A DNA stretch of 64,000 bases, from contig OU015567.1 in assembly GCA_907165135.1 (NCBI GenBank), forward strand, positions 5,833,001-5,897,000. Reading direction: 5' to 3'. Every line of letters begins with the position of its first letter. Position 1 is the first letter of the stretch. The notes beneath the pieces are model-generated. The model was not told the origin of the DNA. It did not search any database and worked only from the letters and a program-made list of their open reading frames with translations. Position numbers and translations under genes: made by a program. Source of the stretch: Oikopleura dioica (Eukaryota; Chordata; Appendicularia; Copelata; Oikopleuridae). Below, piece by piece: positions 57,501 to 64,000 of the stretch.

Positions 57501-58513
57501 ACAACAATAGGGTTGATTTCCATGTAAGCAAAGTAAAGCTTTCTGTAGACAGAAAATAGCCCAACAATGAATTCCGCGACGAGGCTTTTCTGCGCCGAAT
57601 CTTTCACTCCGCCCAACAGTTTTTCCTCGACCTCGGCTTTTTCAATAGCCTGGTCGACATCAACGTCCAAGCTGACGGCCTTATCATCGACGTCGCCGAT
57701 GTCGACTCCTCCCTCGTGATGGAAGAGGATCTTGTCGCCAGTTTTAGTCCCAAAATCGCCACGTACATTTCATCCTTTTCCTCGTGCGCCACGAACGGCT
57801 CGATGATGAAGTTCTTCAGCTTTCCACTCGTGTTTCCAATCGTAAAGGGCTCCTTCTGTTTCTCGGCAATCCAGCCTGCCGCTTCGTCGAGCGAGCATTT
57901 CACCTTCACAAGTCCTAATTTGCCTCTTCGCTTAATCAATTGATCAGGCTTGGCCACGAGAGAGCTGTCCTGCGCCCATGAATGGGAGGCCCTAAGTGCA
58001 CTGAAATCCGTGGCGGGATTCACTGCTATCGCCAGATTCTTATTTGCCACGCATGGCAAGTCGATATTGTTCCAGACAAGACGCTATTCCTGGCTGTTTT
58101 TAATCTATTTCTGTTTATCAGTTTTGAAAATGGGAAGAAAATGCGTCAATTTGAAAATGCATCAAATGCGAATTTTTTCTGCTTTTCTTCTGCAATTTTA
58201 CAAAATAGCTAGTACCGCGATTCTGATTCTTGAGTCAGGATTCCTAATAATTTAGAAGAAACATTGACCATTAAAAACCGAGAAGCCGCTTGCGGCTTCG
58301 AGACAAATTAATATAATAGCCGCGCTTTGCGCGGCTTTTTTAACTAAGCTAGAAGCCGCAAGCGGCCTCTCGGTCTTTCGTGGCCAATGTTTTTTTTCTA
58401 ATTTTTAAGATTCCTGACTCAGGAATCGGAATCGCGGTACTAGCTTTAGAAAATTACTGTAATTTATCAGCCTGTTCCTTCGCATCGAACTCACTAATCG
58501 CCTTCACTGACAT
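45550..58513 (-). CDS. ACLY: ATP-citrate synthase (ATP-citrate lyase)
   Basis: Converts citrate + CoA + ATP to cytosolic acetyl-CoA and oxaloacetate. Order on the minus strand: N-terminal [15 protein letters not shown] (58513); ATP-grasp part (57450-58070: [37 protein letters not shown]); 56761-56960 ([26 protein letters not shown]); 55850-56138; a Ser-rich linker (55021-55485); 53743-53790; 53522-53582; 53244-53311; 52144-53109 with [18 protein letters not shown], the His-containing VQFGHAGA loop, and [20 protein letters not shown]; 52019-52095; then the citrate-synthase-like end 46410-46553 ([11 protein letters not shown]), 46247-46360, 45838-45983 and 45550-45667 ([20 protein letters not shown]). 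A one-base deletion in an A run (57752-57755) shifts frame between MYVAI and [10 protein letters not shown]. The human-type spacing is otherwise exact, so sequencing error is likely. The large last introns host other genes. Confidence 0.95.
48168..51802 (+). CDS. SMYD-family SET/MYND lysine methyltransferase nested in an ACLY intron
   Basis: Exons: 48168-48264, about 48632-49128, 49213-49378, 49609-49889, 50000-50208, 50261-50416, 50460-50550, 51440-51570 and 51618-51802. The N-terminus is an unusual charged, predicted-helical extension ([20 protein letters not shown], then Lys/Glu/Arg-rich). Next comes the split SET N-part ([20 protein letters not shown]) and a MYND zinc finger ([30 protein letters not shown]). 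The SET core follows ([20 protein letters not shown] with the NHxCxPN motif, then [11 protein letters not shown]), the post-SET Cys ([12 protein letters not shown]) and TPR-like helices to the C-terminus. It probably methylates histone or muscle proteins, as SMYD1-3 do. The whole gene lies on the opposite strand within the ACLY intron 46554-52018. A 9-bp-TSD element enlarges its next-to-last intron group. Confidence 0.88.
50589..51417. mobile_element. Non-autonomous DNA element with tandem-repeat TIRs and 9-bp TSD
   Basis: Bounded by GATAAATCT (50580-50588) and GATAAGTCT (51418-51426), a 9-bp duplication with one mismatch. Termini start GAGTGGTCGTCATTTGCCCA and are inverted. Each arm of about 105 bp is built of tandem copies of a 16-bp unit, GTCGTCATCTGCCCAA, ending with an opposite-facing copy. 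A 9-bp TSD is typical of Mutator-like elements. There is no transposase. It sits in a SMYD intron. Confidence 0.75.
54114..54655 (+). CDS. Small single-pass membrane protein nested in an ACLY intron (tentative)
   Basis: A frame from ATG 54114 holds one strong helix ([17 protein letters not shown]) followed by [18 protein letters not shown] and GPPEG. A GTAATT donor at about 54376 joins in frame, after a 76-nt intron, to [18 protein letters not shown] and on to the stop at 54655. The arrangement (short basic N-side, helix, charged C-side) suits a type II membrane protein. An alternative upstream start (54022, [20 protein letters not shown]) would need another splice. It is on the opposite strand to ACLY. 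Family unknown. Confidence 0.4.
54707..54925. repeat. Long near-perfect palindrome
   Basis: Arms of about 90 bp (outer CTGACTCATTAATTTTTGCT, inner GAGAAGCCGCTTGCGGCTTC) fold around a second hairpin AAGCCGCGCTTCGCGCGGC. Same GCCGC-palindrome family as 55.6 and 58.3 kb. No TSD defined. Lies in an ACLY intron. Confidence 0.7.
55605..55702. repeat. GCCGC palindrome in an ACLY intron
   Basis: GAGAAGCCGCTTGCGGCTTC at the left, GAAGCTCGCAAGCGGCTTC on the right, and the central hairpin GCGCGAAGCGCGGC. Shorter relative of the palindrome at 54707-54925. Confidence 0.6.
56505..56700. mobile_element. Nested palindromic MITE in an ACLY intron
   Basis: Left arm CTGGGCTCAGCAACCTTTGT then AGAAAACCTGAGTCAG; right arm CCTGACTCAGGTTTTCTACA then CAGGTTCCGA. 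The inner pair is GCCGCGTAGCGGC and GAAGCCGCAAAACGGCTTC. The arms are very close to those of the receptor-exon MITE (17120-17270), including the same internal GTAGAAA and ACACAG positions. Confidence 0.65.
57006..57113. mobile_element. TTTCTAGAACAA-type MITE, copy 1
   Basis: About 108 bp with inverted ends TTTCTAGAACAATATGTTTAC and GTAAACAATTTGTTCTAGAA, sharing an internal TTTTAGTTGTAGTTGTGG with the second copy at 60538-60644. In an ACLY intron. Confidence 0.7.
58206..58444. repeat. Palindromic element in ACLY intron 1
   Basis: Outer arms AGCTAGTACCGCGATTCTGA / TCGGAATCGCGGTACTAGCT and then TTGAGTCAGGA/TCCTGACTCAGGA; inner hairpin GAAGCCGCTTGCGGCTTC…GCGCGGC. It fills most of the first ACLY intron. 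Confidence 0.7.
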
Positions 58514-59144
58514 CCGGATCTGCTGCTGCGTCCGATTATTTGCGACGAGTGGCCTCTAGAATTTTCACAAAAATTAAAACGACGCTCCTGCCGGACTCTC
58601 TTTTGCCAATTCTGAGCAATTCAATCTGGCAAGGAAAGATTTTTTATACAGGGTGAGTTTATTCATTGATCTTCGCGTGATCAATATGCAGGCTCTTTTG
58701 ATTGAAAACTCGATCCAAATCAATCAGTCAGGGCTTACAGAAATACACAGTGAAACTACTATCGATACTTCTCTCTTTTCCTCTCCTTTTGGAAATTTTC
58801 ATGTTTTGGAGATTTGAGGAGAAAAGCTCGAAATTTGCAAATTCATTAAAAATCGTTAAATATTACAGTTACAGGAGGAGAAACAGAGAGAGAGCTTTAC
58901 ATAACAGAATTTGTACAATTGAAATTTTGGCCGATCGTTGTTGATTCGGCAGAATTAGGGCAGTTGGCAACAGTACGAAATTTACAAGAAGACATAAATG
59001 AATTTTTCTTTCAAAAAATTTCACAAAAGACACAAAACAGACCTGAAGATTCAGAAAGATTGAAATTAATCATCAACTAGAAATGGATTTTTGAAGAAAT
59101 TCGCGAACTTGTAACTGGGCTATTTTTCAATTTGATAAAGGAAA
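58514..59144. other. Intergenic: ACLY promoter region / SULF 3' flank
   Basis: Both neighbours are on the minus strand. No gene. A Thr/Ser-poor, AT-rich stretch; no clear TATA box near 58540. Confidence 0.4.
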
Positions 59145-62100
59145 CTAGACTTGTAGACTTTCTAGCGTGCGACTTTTCGTGACATACGGTGCGTACCGTT
59201 TCCTTATGTCTTTGAATCTGTAGTGGTATCGTCTTGGAGCTCGCTTTTTCAGCCCTCCATCTGGCCCGCTGCATTTTTTCCCTTGGCATTTCTTCAGCTC
59301 CGACAAGGATTCTTTCAGAGCTTCTTTCCGGTCTTCTGGAAGCTAAAAAATATTAGTTTGAAGCCATTTGAATCCAAACATACAGTTTGAAAAGCATTAA
59401 AAGCTGGTCCTCATCTTCGTCTAAATCGTAGTACTCGTAAAACACCTCGAAATCGTCTGGGTTTTCGCTCTTTCGCTGATGGAGGTAAAATTCGCAGTAG
59501 ATGAAGTTGTCGTACGCCATGTCTTCCGAAGAATCGTCCTCAACAAAAGGAATCGCGCTTCTTGTTTCGGCGCCGATTTTGCGAAGACAAGAGTAGCCTT
59601 GCACGGACGTCATTGAGCAGTGACACTGGGGATCGCCTTTCCAAGTTGGTTCGACCTAGAAAATGATGAATTTGGTTTAATGAGTTTAAAAGTCATGTTT
59701 AGGCGGAATCTCAGCCGCTGATTGGCCGAAAAGCTCAATCGAGCACTCTTATTGGCTAAAATTTCGATCAATAAGATCGGCTATTTTCCCGCCTGCGCAA
59801 ATCTTCAAAAAGGCGCTTACAGTCCAGTATTTATCATCGACAGTAAAGCAGCTCATTCCATCCTTTTTGCAAGTCTTCTGAAAGTCGGACAATCTCGACT
59901 GTTTTCGCTCTTTTTGATCTTTCTCTCCGATTCAAACAGTTTCGGTCCCTCCGGCGTGCAGAAACAGGACGTTTGGGCAGTCGAAATCGCTGAGTTGCCA
60001 CGGTACTTGCGCTCTTTTTTCTGCTGCAAAAGTTGTTTCTTCGCTTGCTCGTAAAACTGCATCTCCTGATTGAGCATTTCAATCCTTTCTTTGACCAAAT
60101 TCAAGTCTTGTCGCCATTCCCGCGGAGAAACGTCTAAAAGAGAAAAGAGTAAGTAGGGAAGAAGAATGTTCAAATTGACTAACGATCGCAGCTGACGCGA
60201 TTTTCTTGGATCGAACAGGCCTTCAAGTCGTTTATGCTTCCGATCTTGCCCTTTTGATCATCGTTTTCAGCGGCGACCAGGGCATCTTTCATTTTCCTGC
60301 GCGACTTCCTGCTTGGGTGGCTCGATCTTCGATCATTTTTATGATTTCGTCGCTTCTGGCGTGATCTACTGACTTTGCTCGAACTGTCCGTCTTTCGCGC
60401 TGTGTCCCGTTGAGGTCGCCTATTCTGAAGGGAAAATTTAATTTTCTATATTTTTTCGCTGAAAATGAATGTGATTGGTTTATGTCTCGATCATATTCGA
60501 ATCTGATTGGCTCGAAAATCAGAACTTCGAAAGATCGTTTCTAGAACAATTTGTTTACTTCAAAAAGATATCTTTTAAATTTTCCTTTTAGTTGTAGTTG
60601 TGGAAAAGAAAATGTCATTTTTGTAAACAATTTCGTTCTAGAAACTCTAAAATTGCAGCCAAACCACTGTTTTTGAAATACGCGCAATTTTAGTCCGTTA
60701 GATCTTATTGGATTCGTTGTTCGCATACTCAAATCTGATTGGCCAGATCAAAGAAATTGGCAAATCACTCATTATTTTCGACTCATTTGCTGAGATTAGG
60801 CCCCCTACCGGTTTGATCTTATTAACCCACTCTTCGTCGCAGTTACATTGTCCAGTTCCCGGGTGAATAAATCCGGGCAGTTTACAAGTTTGAACTTTCC
60901 ACTTGCCCGTCTCTTCGTTTTGCGAGCACTTGTACTCTTTCTCCGCGGAGCATGAACCCAGCGGCTCGTCCATTTGCGAGCAAAACTCGCGGATCTGCTT
61001 GTCTTTGTCGAATCTAGCCACTGCGCTTGCTGCTGAACCGCGGCTGATGATCGAAGCGTGCTTTTCGATGATGAACTGGTCGCGCGTCTGCTCGTACTTG
61101 CCTCGCCAGACGCCGGCCATGCTCATCCCGTCCATGTGCTTCGGCGGCATCAGATACGCCAGGCCCTGGTAAACAGAGGTCAGTTGTGGGAGAGAGACAA
61201 TGGCAGAGATAATTATCGATAATTTACCAAAATCGTCGGGGCAAGGTCAATGTTGAGGACGACGTTGGACTGAGTGGTGCGCTTGATGTCTTTGCCCAGC
61301 ACGTACATGGGCACGCGGACGTCGAACTCGTAAGGGGTTGATTTGCCTTTTACCATGCCGAATTGGCCGATGTGGAATCTGAACTCTGGTTATTCGTAGG
61401 ATTCAAGGTTTAGATAAGACAATAAATATATTTATAACTGCCTTCTGAAACTGGAAAGAAAAATGAAATCAAGAAGTCGGTTCGAGCTTGAGAAAAAAGC
61501 CGCGCTTTTTGGTTCTCGAAGCAGCAAGCAGCTTCTCAATTTCACCCTTCTTTACGATTTCAAGAGGCAATTCGATTTTCTTATTGAAATCTTGCATAAA
61601 GAATACCTTACCCATGGTCAGAAGTGAAGATCATGTAGGTCTTCTCCAAAATTCCCAAGTTCTTGAACGTAAAATAGACCTTTTGACGGCTTCGTCGAGC
61701 GATAAAAGCGTCTAAAAACATCGATTATGGACATGTTTTTATCGCCGTTGAATAGTGGGGTCATTTTCATTATAAATACATTATAAATACGTCGTAATCA
61801 GAACTCGCGAGTCAGGACCGGAAAATCAGGTTGAAATATGGATTTCTGGACGAGTACCGCGCCCGATCATAAATTTTTAACTTCGAGCACTTATTGACGT
61901 CCACAACTTCCGAGGAAATTTATTGCTCCGGATCTGGCAGTTTTGAGAAACTAAGAAATAGATTTTCAAGCTACTGTTTACCAAGACTCGGCAACCTGTG
62001 TATAAATCTGAGTCAGGGTTCTGAGAGGGCTTCAACATAAATCCAGGATCCTGACTCAGGCTTTTACACAGGTGACTGAGCCATAAAAAACAATAACTTT

Positions 62101-64000
62101 TCCAAAAAGCTTGAATATTCAACAAAATCCATCTCAAAACTGATAAATCCAGAGCAACAAATTTCATCAGGCGCCTGACTCAGGTTTTTAGGCAGGTTTT
62201 CCCGTACCTGTAATCGTTTTCGCCTGAGTTGCCCTCCAAATTGCTGCTCTTCGGTCGTAAGTTTTTCCTTGGTGTCTCGGAGGAACCAATTTCTATTCTC
62301 ATTATCGTCGACATTATTAAACGCGCCAGACTTTTTCAAATGCGATTCGTCGTGATATTCAAATTCGTCGGTATGTCGCGGAGCTGCATCTGCTGGTCCA
62401 TGTGGTGCGGGAAAGTTAACAACTATAATTTCGCAGCGTTAATTTTCACACATTTTAGCTGCTGATTATTATGATTACGCTGATTATGCTTGGCTTACCT
62501 AATAATTTTGGGCTGTCAGGATCTAGCCGGTGTTGATCCTGCACCCATTGGGAAGACCGATTGGCAATAACATCTGGCCTAGTTGTCAACGATTCAACCA
62601 ACTTTATTAATTACCAAAACTACCAGGTACTAGGTACTACGCAAAATCGTAAAAAGTGAGCTCAGACAAAAACCACTTTTAGAAGCGTTTTTTTTTCAAT
62701 TACGCTTAACTACTAATTAGCTTTAATTAATTTGAGAAGTTCAGAATGTGAACTCGCTTGTTCTGAGGTCAGTTACCCGTATAGAAACCAGAGTTAGGGT
62801 CTTGAAAGAGCTAAATTTGATCTTCCAGGAGGCTGACTCATGTTTCTACACTGGCTCCTGAGCCGTGCCCTTATCACTCACATTGACAACCTTCCTGTAA
62901 AATAATCAAGCGGTAAGTCTTTGTGTTTCTCGATGAAGGAATTGTTCGGATCTTGAATGTCCGTGTTGTTCTCTGACCAGCCGTGGACGCGAACTTTGTA
63001 GTTGTAGTAGCGAGAATTGTGGACAAGCCCATGCCAGGTGTCCCAACCTGTTGGAACGTAGCTTCCGTCGTATTCGTTTAGGTACTTTCCGAACATGGCA
63101 GTTTTGTAGTCTGAGAAGGAGGTTTCTATTCTAGAGAAGAGCTGCTAGTTACTTACCGAAATCATGGAGGTACTTGGCGAAAGTGATGTTTTCTCGTTCC
63201 TTTCTCCACTGCTCTCCGCCACAAACAGGCGCCATGTTTGTCATGATGTTGTGATTTCTAGCATACATGCCCTTTCGATTGGGTCAAAAATGAACCTTGT
63301 AATTAAGCTTTCCGGAACCGGAAACGCTGGAGAAAGTTCAAAGTGTCACCGTTTGACGTCACTTTTTGTTCGTAAATTTCGTACTTTCGCGAAAGAGAGA
63401 AGTAGTTATGACTCATAACTTATGAGCTTGATTAAATAATTTAATCGCCCGCACTCACAGCTGTGTGGTTTTCGTCGCGACAAAATTGGCATTAATGAGC
63501 TAGAAATGGCCACAAGACCTTTTGACTTTGCGAAAAGTTTGAGAAAAGAGAAAGCCAGTCCCACGGTCCAGGCTTTGAAGAAAATAGATCGTCATTGAAA
63601 CAAAATCAGAATGATTTTGAAAAAAGAAAAAATTTTGACCTATTCCCGTTAAGATTGATGACCGTGAAGGACAACAGATTGGTGTGGTCACGTACGCGTT
63701 GCTAAATACAGTAACTGTTAGTTAGAAAAAGGAGGACTGGACTTCCGCTTATGTTCTTGGGAATGATTTTGAAATCAAGGAAGAAAACGAGGAACAGCTC
63801 ACCTCATGGTTGCGCCAGTAACACCTGGATTCTGAGACCATCTGTCTTCTACACCGCCAATGTGCCTTCTGGTAAAAGATAGGAATTCTTCAGAAGCTAT
63901 GTCCAAATCATCGGCGACGAAGAGGACGATGTTCGGTCGATCTCTTTTGTCTCTCGTTCGTTTTCCAAGAAGAAAATGACACCTAAGCAAATCCGGTTTT
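59145..64000 (-). CDS. Extracellular heparan sulfate 6-O-endosulfatase (SULF), 5' partial
   Basis: Minus-strand exons in order: 63803-63986 ([13 protein letters not shown] metal site), 63652-63706 ([17 protein letters not shown], the C-x-P-S-R formylglycine motif), about 62882-63100 ([17 protein letters not shown]), exons 62490-62570 and 62213-62415 ([16 protein letters not shown]), about 61613-61712 ([10 protein letters not shown] … YMIFTSDHG), 61229-61390 ([32 protein letters not shown]), 60770-61170 ([16 protein letters not shown]), 60184-60425 (basic hydrophilic domain), 59815-60135 ([11 protein letters not shown]), about 59384-59655 and 59145-59343 ([19 protein letters not shown]). These SULF-specific parts trim 6-O sulfates from cell-surface heparan sulfate, tuning growth-factor signals. 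One base is missing in a T run on + (61681-61684), probably an assembly error. The signal peptide lies beyond 64000. Confidence 0.92.
60538..60644. mobile_element. TTTCTAGAACAA-type MITE, copy 2
   Basis: TTTCTAGAACAATTTGTTTAC to GTAAACAATTTCGTTCTAGAA; second copy of the 57006-57113 element, in a SULF intron. Confidence 0.7.
61982..62092. mobile_element. CCTGAGTCAGG-type MITE in a SULF intron
   Basis: Left CTCGGCAACCTGTGTATAAA then CTGAGTCAGG; right CCTGACTCAGGCTTTTACAC then AGGTGACTGAGCC. Another related half-element is at 62165-62215, immediately beside the donor of the 62213 exon, and one more degraded copy at 62768-62866. Confidence 0.55.

Overview
The window is eukaryotic and reads like a very compact chordate genome, most likely a larvacean tunicate such as Oikopleura (inference). 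The evidence is: exons split by introns of about 31-60 nt; several GC-AG introns; animal-only families (a DEKA/IFM voltage-gated sodium channel, a nicotinic-type receptor subunit, an extracellular heparan sulfatase, animal ATP-citrate lyase, a SMYD methyltransferase, and CUB, C-type-lectin, EGF, vWA and PLA2-like secreted proteins); and genes nested inside introns. Exon models were made by hand from GT/GC-AG sites and frame, so boundaries are predictions.

Layout. 1-576 (+): 3' end of an unrecognised gene. 970-4582 (+): secreted coiled-coil/kelch-like gene carrying three mobile elements. 5859-8348 (+): secreted degenerate PLA2-like + EGF + vWA protein. 10946-14349 (+): four-helix membrane protein. 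15435-18006 (+): Cys-loop receptor subunit of nicotinic type. 18921 to about 30164, possibly 32024 (-): voltage-gated sodium channel alpha subunit, convergent with the receptor. 36398-42312 (+): accessory cluster of two copies of a lectin-like gene, a broken PLA2-like exon copy (-) and a CUB-domain gene. 42384-44549 (-): intronless 721-residue secreted protein of alanine/leucine repeats. 45550-58513 (-): ATP-citrate lyase, whose introns hold a complete SMYD gene (48168-51802, +) and probably a small membrane-protein gene (54114-54655, +). 59145-64000 (-): extracellular sulfatase (SULF), 5' end beyond the window.

The most striking signal is a population of short inverted-repeat elements (MITE-like) in introns and, unexpectedly, in coding exons. 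Two exon insertions, a 440-bp hAT-like element in the kelch gene and a 138-bp TTAA-flanked element in the receptor gene, have GT and AG placed in their terminal repeat or target duplication so that GT-AG splicing would remove the element and restore the host frame. That is what newly inserted introns (introners) should look like. A third exon element in the receptor gene breaks the frame unless splicing is unusual. At least three further MITE families, a 9-bp-TSD element with tandem-repeat termini, and a Penelope-like fragment with 201-bp inverted repeats are also present.

Two conserved genes (ATP-citrate lyase and SULF) each show one single-base deletion in a homopolymer run. Since the rest of each gene is intact, I read these as probable assembly errors rather than inactivation.
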